Both the position numbers and the translations under genes were made by a program. 64,000 bases of DNA from Pseudomonadota bacterium (GTDB lineage Bacteria; Pseudomonadota; Gammaproteobacteria; Burkholderiales; Burkholderiaceae_C). The notes beneath the pieces are model-generated. The model was not told the DNA's origin and searched no databases. It saw nothing but the letters and a program-made list of their open reading frames with translations. Location: contig JAKARB010000004.1 in NCBI GenBank assembly GCA_021819435.1, positions 124,001-188,000 on the forward strand, read 5' to 3'. Of the stretch, positions 17,981 to 35,369 are shown one piece after another (the stretch's first letter is position 1; each line of letters opens with the position of its first letter).

Positions 17981-19430
17981 AGTCGTACAGCGCCCCCAAT
18001 ATCTCCTGGGCGCGCTCGTCGTCCTCGCCGCGTTCTTCCATCAACTGATCGATGCGCTCGAAGAAGGCGGACACCGTGAGGCCACCGCCCTCGCCTTCGA
18101 GCAGGCGCGCGCTGCGCAGCGCTTGCCAGCGCGCCTGTTCTTCCTCGCTCAGGGTGTCGGGGAAGTTGCGCGCGCGGTAGCGGAAGAAGATTTCTTCGAG
18201 CCGCTCGTCGGCGAAGTTCGGGTGCTTGTCGGCCAGGTCTGCAGGCGAGAGGCCGCGCAGGCGCTGCAGTTGACGCCGGTCGTCGTTGCCGACGAAGCCG
18301 CCGTACAGGTCTTCGTCGACATCGACCATGGCCTGCCCGGCGGTGCGATCGGTTCGCTCGGGCCGCGAGAACACCTCGGCCCAGATGCCGTCCATGCGGC
18401 TGCCCTGCGCTGCGGCCAGCTCTGCGCGTTGCAAGGCCAGCTCGGCATCGAGGCCCCACTTGGCGCGCAGCTCTGGTGTGATGATCTTGAGGTTGCCGAT
18501 CACCACGGGCGACTTGTTGATGTGGATGCTCTTGAGCGGCAGGCGGGTGACGCCTTCGGGCAGGTCGGCCGCCTTGGTGAACATGCGCAGGCGGATGTCG
18601 GCCGCGCTCAGCTCGAAGAGCTCGGCCGGGTCATGCGCCAAGTCCCACACCAGGATTTCGTTCTTGTTGCTGGGGTGCGGGGCCAGCGGCCACACCAGCG
18701 CCATGCAGCCGCGCTCGTGGCCGTACATGCCGGAGATGTGCACGAAGGGCTGCCAGCCGGCGCGCGGCTTGTCGAGGCCCGCTTCGGCCAGCACGGCATC
18801 CTTCTTGCGCAGCTTGAGGCAGAAATCCCAGAGCTTGGGCTGACGTTGCTTGATGAGCCGGGCCAGGGCCACGGTGGCGCGCACGTCTGACAAGGCATCG
18901 TGCGCGGCCTCGTGGACCAGCCCGTTGGCGGCGGTCAGGTGTTCGAGCTTGAAAGACGGCCGGCCATCTTCGTGTTTCGGCCACTCGATGCCTTCGGGGC
19001 GCAGGGCCCAGGTGCAGCGCACCACATCGAGCAGATCCCAGCGGCCGCAGCCGTTCTGCCATTCGCGCCCATAGGGGTCGATCAGGTTGCGCCAGAACAG
19101 ATGGCGCGTGACCTCGTCGTCGAAGCGGATGGTGTTGTAGCCCACGCCGATGGTGTTGGGCGCCGCCAGCTCGCGCTCGATGGCGTCGGCGAAAGCGTGC
19201 TCGGGCACGCCCTGCTCCAGGCATTGCTGCGGCAGGATGCCCGTGAGCAGGCAGGATTCGGGGTCGGGCAGGTAGTCGGGTGCCGGCTGGCAGAACTGCA
19301 TCAGCGGCTCGCCCACCTCGTTGAGGTCCGCGTCGGTGCGCACGCCGGCGAACTGCGAGGGGCGATCACGGCGCGGCACGCGGCCGAAGGTTTCGTAGTC
19401 GTGCCAGTAGAAGGTGAAGTCTGCGCTCAT
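17958..19430 (-). CDS. sbcB: Exodeoxyribonuclease I
   Basis: 490-aa 3'-5' single-strand DNA exonuclease acting in mismatch repair and recombination. The DEDD exonuclease residues are visible in FYWHDYETFG, IGVGYNTIRFDDEVTR and AAHDALSDVRATV; the SH3-like and C-terminal domains follow (KSIHINKSPVV, FRYRARNFPDTLSEEE). Length matches the family (about 475-490). The start at 19430 sits 24 nt after the KASIII-like gene and the end overlaps the YgjP-like gene, suggesting one transcript. No recBCD or sbcCD genes are in the window. Confidence 0.95.
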   Translation of the reverse strand: MSADFTFYWHDYETFGRVPRRDRPSQFAGVRTDADLNEVGEPLMQFCQPAPDYLPDPESCLLTGILPQQCLEQGVPEHAFADAIERELAAPNTIGVGYNTIRFDDEVTRHLFWRNLIDPYGREWQNGCGRWDLLDVVRCTWALRPEGIEWPKHEDGRPSFKLEHLTAANGLVHEAAHDALSDVRATVALARLIKQRQPKLWDFCLKLRKKDAVLAEAGLDKPRAGWQPFVHISGMYGHERGCMALVWPLAPHPSNKNEILVWDLAHDPAELFELSAADIRLRMFTKAADLPEGVTRLPLKSIHINKSPVVIGNLKIITPELRAKWGLDAELALQRAELAAAQGSRMDGIWAEVFSRPERTDRTAGQAMVDVDEDLYGGFVGNDDRRQLQRLRGLSPADLADKHPNFADERLEEIFFRYRARNFPDTLSEEEQARWQALRSARLLEGEGGGLTVSAFFERIDQLMEERGEDDERAQEILGALYDYAEQIAP

Positions 19431-19454
19431 GGAGTGGATGGGCAGGCGCGGCGA

Positions 19455-20576
19455 TCAGCGCTTGCGCAGCACGACCGAGCCAACCGAATAGCCGGCGCCG
19501 AACGAGCAGATCACGCCCAGGTCGCCTGGCTTCAGGTCGGCGCGGTGCGCGTGGAAGGCGATGATGGAACCGGCCGACGAGGTGTTGGCGTATTCGTCGA
19601 GGATCAGCGGCGCGATCTCGGGCGTGACTTCCGCCCCGATGAGCTTCTTGACAATGAGCTGGTTCATCGACAGGTTAGCCTGGTGCAGCCAGAATCGGCG
19701 CACGTCGGTGGGCTGGATGCCGAGCGCGCTCAGTTGCGTCTCGATGTGCGCGGCGGCAATGGGCACCACCTCCTTGAACACCTTGCGGCCTTCCTGGCGG
19801 AAGGTCTTGTCACGGGCATTCGGGTCGCTGTCCTCGCTGCGGTTGAGGTAGCCGAAGTTGTTGCGGATGTTGTTGGAGAACTGCGTGGCTAGGTGCGAAC
19901 CCAGCACTTCCCACTGGTCGGCCGAGGTGGCCGTGTCGGCGCGCTCGACCACGGTGGCGGTGGCCACGTCACCAAAGATGAAGTGGCAGTCGCGGTCCTT
20001 CCACTCCTGGTGGCCGGAGGTGATCTCGGGGTTGATGACCAGCACGCATTTGGCCGAACCCGAGCGCACGGCGTTGACCGCCTGCTCCAGGCCGAAGGTG
20101 GCGGCCGAGCAGGCCACGTTCATGTCGAAGGCGTAGCCGCCCGCGCCGATGGCGTTCTGGATCTCGATGGCGATGGCCGGGTAGGCGCGCTGCAGGTTGG
20201 AGCAGGCGCAGATCACGCCATCCACGTCGGCGCCCGTCTTGCCGGCGGCGGCCAGGGCCTTCTTGGCGGCTTCCACGCCGATCTCGGCGAGCATGGAGAG
20301 TTGGTCGTCGCTGCGCTCCTGGAAGCGCGGGTACATGCGCGAAGGGTCCAGGATGCCGGACTTCTCCATCACGTAGCGCTGTTTGATGCCAGAGGCCTTC
20401 TCGATGAACTCGGCGCTGGAGTGCACCAGCGGCTGCACGGCGCCCGCCTCGATGGCGGCAGCGTTCTCGGTGTTGAAGCGGTCAACGTAGGCGTTGAACG
20501 ACTCGACCAACTCGGCGTTGGTGATGGTGTGCGGCGGCTGGAACAGACCGGTTCCGCTGATGACAACTGCGCTCAT
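19455..20576 (-). CDS. Beta-ketoacyl-ACP synthase III family protein (long form)
   Basis: 373-aa thiolase-fold condensing enzyme. The catalytic triad of KASIII is intact: Cys156 in [11 protein letters not shown], His298 in [11 protein letters not shown] and Asn331 in [11 protein letters not shown]. It is about 55 residues longer than standard FabH, with an extended N-terminal region (residues about 20-60), and it lies outside any fab cluster, so it may use a substrate other than acetyl-CoA or act as a backup initiator. The ATG at 20576 begins the conserved [12 protein letters not shown] segment; upstream codons in frame are not family-like. Heads a probable operon with sbcB and the YgjP-like gene. 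Confidence 0.9.
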   Translation of the reverse strand: MSAVVISGTGLFQPPHTITNAELVESFNAYVDRFNTENAAAIEAGAVQPLVHSSAEFIEKASGIKQRYVMEKSGILDPSRMYPRFQERSDDQLSMLAEIGVEAAKKALAAAGKTGADVDGVICACSNLQRAYPAIAIEIQNAIGAGGYAFDMNVACSAATFGLEQAVNAVRSGSAKCVLVINPEITSGHQEWKDRDCHFIFGDVATATVVERADTATSADQWEVLGSHLATQFSNNIRNNFGYLNRSEDSDPNARDKTFRQEGRKVFKEVVPIAAAHIETQLSALGIQPTDVRRFWLHQANLSMNQLIVKKLIGAEVTPEIAPLILDEYANTSSAGSIIAFHAHRADLKPGDLGVICSFGAGYSVGSVVLRKR

Positions 20577-20795
20577 GGGTTCTCGCACGTCTCGCTCGGG
20601 GGAAAACAGGGATTTTGCCACCTTTCCCCCGGGCGGCCTCTGCGGCTGTCCGCAGGGCTGGCATGCTGCTCGGGGCAAGCCCCTGATGGCGCGTTGCACA
20701 ATGCGGTCACAATCGGACGCGTTCGGCAGGTTCCCCCTGCCAGCGGGCCCCGCGAGCACGCCCGGGCGCCTTCAACGAACCAGACGCCAAACGGG

Positions 20796-24242
<3,447 letters not shown>

Positions 24243-24260
24243 GATCTGAGCCCCTGGTGT

Positions 24261-25007
24261 TCAGAATGGCGCCCGGCTCGACCAAGTGCGCGACAGCCCG
24301 TCGCGCGGGTGAGCCAGTCCCAGCTCGGTCGCGTGCAGCAGCAGGCGCGAGGGCGCTGCGCAGCGTCCTTCGAAATCGCCACTCTCTTGCAGACCACCAG
24401 CCACCCCCTGGCCCATCACCAGCGGCGAGGCGGCATCAGGTCCATACAGCGGATCACCCACGATGGGGTGCCCCAACGCCATCAGGTGCACCCGCAGTTG
24501 ATGCGAGCGGCCGGTCACCGGCTCCAGGCTGACGCGGGTGGTACCGAGCACGTCATCTCGATCCATGACATGGAAGCGCGTGAGCGACGGTTTGCCGCGC
24601 TCGAAGCAGACCATCTGGCGGGGCCGGCGCGGCCAGTCGGTGATCAGAGGCAGGTCGATTTCGCCCTGAGGCTGCGCCACGAGCCCCCTCACCACCGCCT
24701 CGTATCGCTTGTGCACGCCGCGCCCGGCGAAAGCCATGCTGAGTTGGCGTTGCATCTCGGCGCCGCGCCCAAACACGAGCAGGCCCGAGGTGGCCATGTC
24801 CAGCCGATGCACGATCAGCGCATCGGCGAAGCGCGCCTGCACGCGCGAAGCCATGCAGTCCGCGCGATCGGCGCCCCGCCCTGGCACCGACAACAGGCCG
24901 GCGGGCTTGACCACAACCACCAGGTCGTCATCGGCATGAACCAGATCCAGGCCCCGGTCGGGTGGCGGCTGGTAGTCGATCTCGTCGTCGGGATTGGTGG
25001 TGGACAT
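24261..25007 (-). CDS. RluA-family rRNA/tRNA pseudouridine synthase
   Basis: 248-aa enzyme converting uridine to pseudouridine in structured RNA. The catalytic motif IVHRLDMATSGLLVFGR carries Asp70, and DDLVVVVKPAGLLSVPG, HKRYEAVVRG and EPVTGRSHQLRVHLMALGHPIVGDPLYG complete the RluA fold. There is no S4 domain, which favours the dual-specificity RluA group (23S U746 / tRNA U32) over RluC or RluD, although exact target cannot be read from the sequence. Convergent with the hybrid kinase with an 18-nt gap. Confidence 0.88.
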   Translation of the reverse strand: MSTTNPDDEIDYQPPPDRGLDLVHADDDLVVVVKPAGLLSVPGRGADRADCMASRVQARFADALIVHRLDMATSGLLVFGRGAEMQRQLSMAFAGRGVHKRYEAVVRGLVAQPQGEIDLPLITDWPRRPRQMVCFERGKPSLTRFHVMDRDDVLGTTRVSLEPVTGRSHQLRVHLMALGHPIVGDPLYGPDAASPLVMGQGVAGGLQESGDFEGRCAAPSRLLLHATELGLAHPRDGLSRTWSSRAPF

Positions 25008-25061
25008 GGCGCAAGGGCTGGCGAGAACAAGGACCCGATGCAGGGCTATGACGGCCCCTGC

Positions 25062-26090
25062 TCAAGCCAACCGCTGCGGTTCGGCCGCACCCGGGCGGGC
25101 CGCATAGCGCCGCGCCATCACCGCGCACACGAAGAGCTGCAACTGGTGATACAGCATGATCGGCAGCACCAGCACCCCCATGGCCGCGCTGCCACCGAAC
25201 AGCAGCTTGGCCATGGGCACACCCGAGGCTAGCGTCTTCTTCGAACCGCAAAACACCGCCACGATCTCGTCCTCGACGGCAAAGCCCAATGCATGCGCCA
25301 CGCGGCGGGTGAACCACAGCATCGGGAAGAGGAAGAACGCCGCGCCCAAAGCGGCTTCTGCCAGCAGCAGCGGCCCATGGCGGGTCCACAAGCCATCGGC
25401 CACCGAGTCGCTGAACGCCGACCACACCAGCAGCACGATCACACCCTTGTCGAACACATTGGTGATGGGCTTGATGCGCGCGAACCAGGTCGACAGCCAA
25501 GGCCGCAGCAGGTGCCCGGCCACGAACGGCAACAGCAACATCTGCGCGACTTTGATCATGGTGGCGCTCAGGTCCATGCCCCCCGTCTCGCCCCCGATGA
25601 CGAGGCTCACCAGCAGCGGGGTCAGGAAGACGCCCAACAGCGTAGACAAGGTGGCGTTGAGCACCGCCGCCGCCACGTGCCCGCGCGCCAGGGCCGTCAT
25701 CGCCACAGAAGACGACACCGTCGACGGCAGCACCGCGAGGTAGAAGAAACCCATCAGCAGGTCATGCGAGATCCAGCGGCCAAAGAACACCGACCCCAGC
25801 GCCCACCACAGCGGGAACAGCACATAGGTGCAGGCCTGCACAAGCAGGTGCAGCTTCCAGCGGCTGGCCCCAGCCTTCAGGCTGTCGGTGGACAGGCCCA
25901 TGCCGTGCAGGAAAAACAGCAGGAACACACCCACGTCGGTGACCCGCCCCATGTGCAGCGGACCCTCGCTGCGACCCCATTGCGGCGCCAGCGATGCCAG
26001 AGCCACCGCGCCCACCATGCCCAGCAGAAACCAGTCAGCGCCACCACGTTGGACAACAGGACGGGCGGGGGAGGAGATGGAACGACGCAT
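25062..26090 (-). CDS. Bile acid:sodium symporter (BASS) family transporter, YfeH/SLC10A7-like
   Basis: 342-aa inner-membrane protein with about ten hydrophobic helices and a short basic N-terminus. [21 protein letters not shown] and [20 protein letters not shown] are the family's sodium- and substrate-site motifs, as in YfeH and the SLC10A7 group. The substrate of these bacterial members is not established; organic acids are plausible, and nearby carbon-metabolism genes do not settle it. The ATG at 26090 was chosen over an upstream in-frame start at 26165 that would add an extra hydrophobic stretch. Divergent from acnA. Confidence 0.85.
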   Translation of the reverse strand: MRRSISSPARPVVQRGGADWFLLGMVGAVALASLAPQWGRSEGPLHMGRVTDVGVFLLFFLHGMGLSTDSLKAGASRWKLHLLVQACTYVLFPLWWALGSVFFGRWISHDLLMGFFYLAVLPSTVSSSVAMTALARGHVAAAVLNATLSTLLGVFLTPLLVSLVIGGETGGMDLSATMIKVAQMLLLPFVAGHLLRPWLSTWFARIKPITNVFDKGVIVLLVWSAFSDSVADGLWTRHGPLLLAEAALGAAFFLFPMLWFTRRVAHALGFAVEDEIVAVFCGSKKTLASGVPMAKLLFGGSAAMGVLVLPIMLYHQLQLFVCAVMARRYAARPGAAEPQRLA

Positions 26091-26208
26091 GGGCACAACC
26101 AAAGGGAACGCCAAAAAAATGGCGAGGAAGAAAAACCGAAAGCCTAACCCAAGAGCCTGACACACACAGGGCCATGGTCAACTGCCAGAATGCACAGGCC
26201 GCTGTGCC

Positions 26209-26240
26209 CCAAGCAGCATCCAAGCAGCATCCAAGCAGCA
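26209..26240. repeat. Triplicated 11-bp tandem repeat in the acnA leader region
   Basis: CCAAGCAGCAT at 26209-26219 and 26220-26230, followed by a third copy lacking the final T at 26231-26240. It ends about 12 bp before the acnA Shine-Dalgarno sequence, so it probably lies in the untranslated leader. Confidence 0.85.
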
Positions 26241-26263
26241 CCCCAACCAGCAAAGGAGTCCCC

Positions 26264-28999
<2,736 letters not shown>

Positions 29000-29018
29000 T
29001 CTCACACACGGAGCACCG

Positions 29019-30185
29019 ATGGCCGAGGCCTTCAAGAACCTGATCGGCCCGACCACGGTGCGGGCCGTGTCCCACCACCTGCGCCGCGTGCACCGGCGCT
29101 TCGACCAAGCCAGTTTCGAGTCCCAAGCGCTCGACGGTCTCGAAGCACTCGAATTCAAGGCCCGCGCGCAACACCTTGCCCAGGCGCTCATCGTCCACCT
29201 GCCGGAAGACTTCGACGCCTGCGCCGGCCTGCTCGAAGCCAGCCTCAAGCGCATGCCCGAACCCCGCTTTGAGCACGACCCGGACAAGGAACTCGGCACC
29301 CTGCAAACCGACGACACCGGCGTGGCCGGCTGGGCGCTGTGGGCCTATGGCGAGGTCGTGGCCGAGCGCGGCCTGGGCCAGCCTGAGCGCGCGCTGCAAG
29401 CGCTGCACGCCATCACCCAGCGCTTCACGGCCGAGTTCGCCATCCGGCCCTTCATCCAGGCGCATCCCGAGCGGGTCTTCCCCGTGCTGCAAAGCTGGCT
29501 GGACGACCCCAGCGCCCACGTGCGCCGCCTGGTCAGCGAAGGCAGCCGCCCGCGCCTGCCCTGGGGCCTGCGCCTGCAAAACCTGGTGCGCGACCCCAGC
29601 CCCACCCTGCCCCTGCTGCAACGCCTGCAAGGCGACCCCACCGAGTACGTGCGCCGCAGCGTGGCCAACCACCTCAACGACATCGGCAAGGACCACCCCG
29701 AGCGCCTCGTCGGCTGGGTGCTGGCCCACCGCGACGATACCAACCCGCTGCGCACCCGCCTGCTGCGCCATGCCAGCCGCCACCTCATCAAGCAGGGCCA
29801 CACCGCCATGCTCGACTGCTGGGGCGTGGGCGGCGCGTTCATGGGCGAGGTGGCCGTGTCGGCGCCCCGACGCAGCGTTCGCATCGGTGAAGCCTTGCCG
29901 CTGACGATCACCCTCACCGCCGCCAGCACCGCACCACAAACGCTGGAGGTGGACGTGCGCGTGCACTATCGCAAGGCCGATGGCCAACTGCGCCCCAAGG
30001 TGTTCAAGGGCAAGCGCCTCACGCTGGCACCCGGCGAGCAACTCAGCTGGACTCAGGCCTTGTCATTCAAACCCGTGAGCACACGCGCCCTCTACTTGGG
30101 CACGCAAGGCATTGATGTCGTGGTCAACGGTCAGCCGCAGGGGTGGCTCGAAGTCACCTTGAAGGGCGCCAGCTCGGGAGCCTGA
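29019..30185 (+). CDS. DNA alkylation repair enzyme, AlkD-like HEAT-repeat protein
   Basis: 388-aa protein of the COG4335/AlkD-like group. Residues about 130-270 carry alpha-helical HEAT-like repeats (FIQAHPERVFPVLQSWLDDPSAHVRRLVSEGSRPRLPWG, then DPTEYVRRSVANHLNDIGKDHPE), a pattern used to grip DNA and remove bulky alkylated bases. The last ~110 residues (VAVSAPRRSVRIGEALPLTITL...) form a separate beta-rich domain of unknown role. It starts 19 nt after acnA with GGAG upstream and probably shares its transcript. Glycosylase activity is inferred from the family and not proven for this subgroup. Confidence 0.85.
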   Translation: MAEAFKNLIGPTTVRAVSHHLRRVHRRFDQASFESQALDGLEALEFKARAQHLAQALIVHLPEDFDACAGLLEASLKRMPEPRFEHDPDKELGTLQTDDTGVAGWALWAYGEVVAERGLGQPERALQALHAITQRFTAEFAIRPFIQAHPERVFPVLQSWLDDPSAHVRRLVSEGSRPRLPWGLRLQNLVRDPSPTLPLLQRLQGDPTEYVRRSVANHLNDIGKDHPERLVGWVLAHRDDTNPLRTRLLRHASRHLIKQGHTAMLDCWGVGGAFMGEVAVSAPRRSVRIGEALPLTITLTAASTAPQTLEVDVRVHYRKADGQLRPKVFKGKRLTLAPGEQLSWTQALSFKPVSTRALYLGTQGIDVVVNGQPQGWLEVTLKGASSGA

Positions 30186-30273
30186 GCGAACCCAGCGTGC
30201 ACCGGGCACAGCGCCAAGTACAGCGCCAGGTTCAGCACCATGTGCTCCACCAAAGAGCGCTCACGGCGACGCC

Positions 30274-30633
30274 TCACAACGCGGCAGACACCACAGCCGC
30301 TTTCTTCTCGTCAAAGCCCACCGCCAGCACCTTGCCGCCCTGCTCGATCACCGGACGCTTGATGACACTGGCCTGCTTGAGCATCAAAGCCTTGGCGCTG
30401 GCCGCGTCGGTCACGCCGGCCTTGGTGGCCTCGTCTAGCTGGCGCCAGGTCGTGCCCTGGCGGTTGACCAGCACCTCCCAGCCCACCTGCCTGATCCAGT
30501 CGTCCAGCCGCTCGGCCGGCACGCCCTGCTTCTTGTAATCGTGAAAAACAAAAGACGCGCCCTGCTCATCGAGCCAGGCGCGCGCCTTCTTCACGGTGTT
30601 GCAATTCGGGATGCCATAGACCAGCAGGGACAT
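30274..30633 (-). CDS. ArsC/Spx-like protein (YffB type)
   Basis: 119-aa thioredoxin-fold protein beginning MSLLVYGIPNCNTVKKARAWLDEQ, with a single cysteine at the active position and FHDYKKQGVPAERLDDWI, as in YffB/YfgD-type ArsC relatives. KRPVIEQGGKVLAVGF near the C-terminus matches the family's substrate loop. Related proteins include arsenate reductases and Spx regulators; YffB itself binds glutathione and its role is unclear. No arsenic genes are nearby, so arsenate reduction is not implied. It is convergent with the AlkD-like gene and downstream of the aldehyde dehydrogenase (111-nt gap), possibly on the same transcript. Confidence 0.85.
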   Translation of the reverse strand: MSLLVYGIPNCNTVKKARAWLDEQGASFVFHDYKKQGVPAERLDDWIRQVGWEVLVNRQGTTWRQLDEATKAGVTDAASAKALMLKQASVIKRPVIEQGGKVLAVGFDEKKAAVVSAAL

Positions 30634-30744
30634 GTTCAGTGCTCCGGGAACGGGTGGGTGCCTCGAGCCCTGAACTGTGGCACAGCCTTGTGGGCCGCGC
30701 CACGCGCTGGGGATGGGTTCCGATGAAATCGATGGGCGACAGGC

Positions 30745-32265
<1,521 letters not shown>

Positions 32266-32380
32266 GCGGGTCTCCTGGTGGGTGAGCGGTGTGCCGTTCG
32301 AGGGTGACAAAGGGGTTGCGGTGGGCAGGCGGGAGATCAGACCTGCCCGAGGGCTTGTGGCCCGCCGCGCTTCTTTCAGC

Positions 32381-32395
32381 GCATGGCGCATGCCA
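32381..32395 (-). promoter_or_regulatory. Sigma-54 promoter for the aldehyde dehydrogenase
   Basis: On the minus strand the sequence reads TGGCATGCGCCATGC: the -24 GG and -12 GC are intact with exact spacing, differing from TGGCACG-N4-TTGC at two places. The predicted start near 32370 gives a leader of about 105 nt. The rest of the 308-bp divergent gap (32266-32573) has room for activator sites, including two CGCTGT copies between 32480 and 32515, but no clear dyad was identified. Confidence 0.6.
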
Positions 32396-32573
32396 CCTGG
32401 GGTTCACACCGATCAGGGCTGGCAAGCCCCCTTGGCTCACCGCCCAAAGCCCCGGGGGAACCCGTTGTCACCCCCGGAATGTTTGCGCTGTGTCAACGAT
32501 GCACGCTGTACCGAAATGGCACAGGGAGAGCCCGGGTGTGCCGCTCCCTCCCCGGGTGGATACTGCGTTCGCC

Positions 32574-34649
32574 ATGCGCCCGAACCACCTGCCCACCACA
32601 TCCCCTGAACTGCGGCAGGCCCGACGCTGCCTGCTCGAAAACGGCGATCTGCCGCAAGGCCTGGTGGACGACACGCTGCAACGCTCCTGGCAGCGCAGCC
32701 AGCACGCCGGCATCAGCCCCTTGGGCGGCCTGGGCGAACCCCCGCTGTGCAGCGACACCGAACTGCGCCGAGCCGTGGCCGCCGAGCATGACTTCCTTGC
32801 CCAGGCGCGCCCGGTCATGGACTTCGTCTTCGACCAGATGCGCGACTCCGGCAGCCTCGTCGTGCTCGCCAACGCACGCGGCCTGCTGCTGCACAGCCTG
32901 GGCGACGCCGACTTCCTCGGCCGCGCCGAGCGCGTCTCGCTGCGCCCGGGCGCACTCTGGCACGAGAGCGACCGAGGCACCAACGCCATCGGCACCAGCC
33001 TGGCCGAAGGCCGGGCCATCGTCATCCATGGCGCAGAGCACTACCTCGAGCGCAACGGCTTCCTGACCTGCTCCGCCGCACCGGTTTTCGGGCCGCGCGG
33101 CCAGTTGCGCGGCGTGCTCGACATCTCGGGCGACCACCGTGGCCACCACCCGCACACCTTCGCCCTCGTGCGCTCCGCGGCCCGCATGATCGAAGACCGG
33201 CTCTTCCATGCGCGCCACGCTGGCGACCGCATCCTGCGCCTTCACCCGCTGGCCGAAGGCCTGGGCGGCGTCGGCGAAGGCCTGGTAGCGCTGTCCGAAG
33301 ATGGCTGGGTGGTGGGTGCCAACACCCTCGCCCAGCAGTGGCTGACGCTGCCCGCCGAACGCATCGGCGCCTGCACGCTCGAGCAGCTCACCGGCATCGG
33401 CCTGGGGCTGTGGCCACCGGGGCGCGTGCGCGTGCTGCAAGGCCCGCGCGGCGCATCTCAGCAGGTCCTGCACGCCCGGCTGGATGGCCACGATCGCGTG
33501 GTGATCCAGGCGCGAGCATCCGCATCGGATTCAACAGCGGCCCATGGCGCCGAGCCAAGCGGCAAGCATCACCACACCGATCCTCGCGTAGCCGACGCCT
33601 ACTCACGCGCCAGGCGCGTGCAGGCGCAAGGCATCCCCCTGTTGATCCAGGGCGAATCCGGCACCGGCAAGGAGGTGCTCGCCCGCCGCTTGCACGACGA
33701 CGGCGCCCGCGCCGGCAAGCCCTTCGTGGCCGTCAACTGTGCCGCCCTGCCCGAGCAGTTGATCGAAGCCGAACTCTTCGGCTACGTCGGCGGCGCCTTC
33801 ACCGGCGCGCGCCGCGAAGGCTCACCCGGTCGCATCCGCGAAGCCGACAGCGGCACCCTCTTCCTCGACGAAATCGGCGACATGCCGCTGGCCCTGCAGG
33901 CACGCCTGCTTCGGGTGCTGCAAGACAAGGCTGTCGTCCCCGTGGGCGGCAGCCAGCCCGTGCCGGTGGACTTCCTGCTCGTGAGCGCCACCCACCGCAG
34001 GCTGAAGGACGCCATCGCCGCCGGCACCTTCCGCGAAGACCTCTACTACCGCCTCAACGGCCTGAGCATCACCCTGCCCCCGCTGCGCGAACGGCAGGAC
34101 TTCGACGCCCTGCTGCATGAACTGCTCGACCGCCTCACCCGCGACATGGGCCGCCCGCCCATCGACGATGTGCACCCAGGCCTGCTGAGCGCCCTGCGCG
34201 CCCATGCCTGGCCCGGCAACCTGCGCCAGCTCCACGCCCTGCTGCGCACCGCATGCGCCCTGCTGCCCTCCGAAGCCCGAGACCTCGACTGGTCCCACCT
34301 GCCCGAGGACATGGCCGAAGAACTGCAAGCACCCTCCACCTGTCCCGCCGATTTGCCCGCGCCCGCATCCGGCCTGGTACCTGGCCTCGCATCACGCCTG
34401 GCGACACGTTTCGCAGCCGCCACCGCCAAGCCGACCCATTCCTCGCCTCAAGACGACCTGCTCGCGCCGCCCATCGACGCCATCACCACCAGCGAAACCA
34501 ACTTGCGCCGCCTGTCCGGGCAAGCCATCCGCCAGGTGGTCGAAGCCACCCAGGGCAACCTCTCGGAAGCCGCGCGGCGCCTGGGCATCAGCCGCAACAC
34601 CCTGTATCGCTGGTTGCGCAAGGAGGCCAAGGACACTCAGATTGGGTAG
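32574..34649 (+). CDS. AcoR-like sigma-54-dependent transcriptional activator
   Basis: 691-aa regulator. An AcoR-like N-terminal region with a GAF-like sensor spans about 60-210 ([34 protein letters not shown]). It is followed by a degenerate PAS-like part and an AAA+ domain with Walker A GESGTGKE (about 360), the sigma-54 contact loop GAFTGA (about 407) and [11 protein letters not shown]. The C-terminal Fis-type helix-turn-helix is [21 protein letters not shown] Pro/Ala-rich linker of about 70 residues separates AAA+ from the DNA-binding domain. It is divergent from the ExaC-type gene, which has a matching sigma-54 promoter, so it probably responds to an alcohol, aldehyde or acetoin. Its stop is one base from ubiG. 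Confidence 0.9.
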   Translation: MRPNHLPTTSPELRQARRCLLENGDLPQGLVDDTLQRSWQRSQHAGISPLGGLGEPPLCSDTELRRAVAAEHDFLAQARPVMDFVFDQMRDSGSLVVLANARGLLLHSLGDADFLGRAERVSLRPGALWHESDRGTNAIGTSLAEGRAIVIHGAEHYLERNGFLTCSAAPVFGPRGQLRGVLDISGDHRGHHPHTFALVRSAARMIEDRLFHARHAGDRILRLHPLAEGLGGVGEGLVALSEDGWVVGANTLAQQWLTLPAERIGACTLEQLTGIGLGLWPPGRVRVLQGPRGASQQVLHARLDGHDRVVIQARASASDSTAAHGAEPSGKHHHTDPRVADAYSRARRVQAQGIPLLIQGESGTGKEVLARRLHDDGARAGKPFVAVNCAALPEQLIEAELFGYVGGAFTGARREGSPGRIREADSGTLFLDEIGDMPLALQARLLRVLQDKAVVPVGGSQPVPVDFLLVSATHRRLKDAIAAGTFREDLYYRLNGLSITLPPLRERQDFDALLHELLDRLTRDMGRPPIDDVHPGLLSALRAHAWPGNLRQLHALLRTACALLPSEARDLDWSHLPEDMAEELQAPSTCPADLPAPASGLVPGLASRLATRFAAATAKPTHSSPQDDLLAPPIDAITTSETNLRRLSGQAIRQVVEATQGNLSEAARRLGISRNTLYRWLRKEAKDTQIG

Positions 34650-34650
34650 C

Positions 34651-35367
34651 ATGTCGGGCATGATCAACGCCGACCCCCAAGAACTCGCGAAGTTTTCCGA
34701 CCTGGCCCACAAGTGGTGGGACCCGGAAAGCGAATTCCGCCCCCTCCACCAGATCAACCCGCTGCGCCTGGACTGGATCGACCAGTTCGCCGCCATCTCG
34801 GGCAAGAACGTGGTCGACGTGGGCTGCGGCGGCGGCATCCTGGCCGAATCGATGGCCCGCCGAGGCGCCAAGGTGCTCGGCGTGGACCTGGCCGACAAGC
34901 CGCTGAAGGTCGCGCAACTGCACGCCATGGAAGCCGGCGTCGCCAACCTCGAATACCGCAGCATCGCCGCTGAAGACCTGGCTGCCGAGCAGCCCGCAGC
35001 CTTCGATGTCGTCACCTGCATGGAAATGCTCGAGCACGTGCCCGACCCGTCTTCCATCATCCGCGCCTGCGCCAGCATGGCCCGCCCGGGCGGCTGGGTA
35101 TTCTTCTCGACGCTCAACCGCAACCCCAAGTCCTTCCTGTTTGCCATCGTTGGCGCCGAGTACCTGCTCAAGCTGCTGCCCCAAGGCACGCACGAGTTCT
35201 CGCGCTTCATCCGCCCGGCCGAACTGGCCCGCTGGACCCGCGAGGCCGGCCTCGACCTGGTGCAGTTCAAGGGCCTCGAATACAACCCCATCACCCGCCG
35301 CTACTGGCTCTCAGGCGACACCAGCGTCAACTACATGGTGGCTTGCCGCAAGCCCCTGCAAGGCTGA
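34651..35367 (+). CDS. ubiG: Ubiquinone biosynthesis O-methyltransferase UbiG
   Basis: 238-aa SAM-dependent enzyme catalysing both O-methylations in ubiquinone synthesis. Family features are [33 protein letters not shown], the SAM motif [35 protein letters not shown] and [20 protein letters not shown]. Length is standard (about 235-240). Two starts are possible: ATG at 34651, one base after the upstream stop, or ATG at 34660; neither has a strong Shine-Dalgarno sequence, suggesting translational coupling to the activator gene. The phosphatase gene follows after two bases. Confidence 0.95.
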   Translation: MSGMINADPQELAKFSDLAHKWWDPESEFRPLHQINPLRLDWIDQFAAISGKNVVDVGCGGGILAESMARRGAKVLGVDLADKPLKVAQLHAMEAGVANLEYRSIAAEDLAAEQPAAFDVVTCMEMLEHVPDPSSIIRACASMARPGGWVFFSTLNRNPKSFLFAIVGAEYLLKLLPQGTHEFSRFIRPAELARWTREAGLDLVQFKGLEYNPITRRYWLSGDTSVNYMVACRKPLQG

Positions 35368-35369
35368 GC

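Noticed and set aside
30186-30273. Repeated CAGCGCCA words between the AlkD-like and Spx-like genes
   Set aside because: Short and imperfect; no hairpin or repeat structure convincing enough to call a terminator or element.
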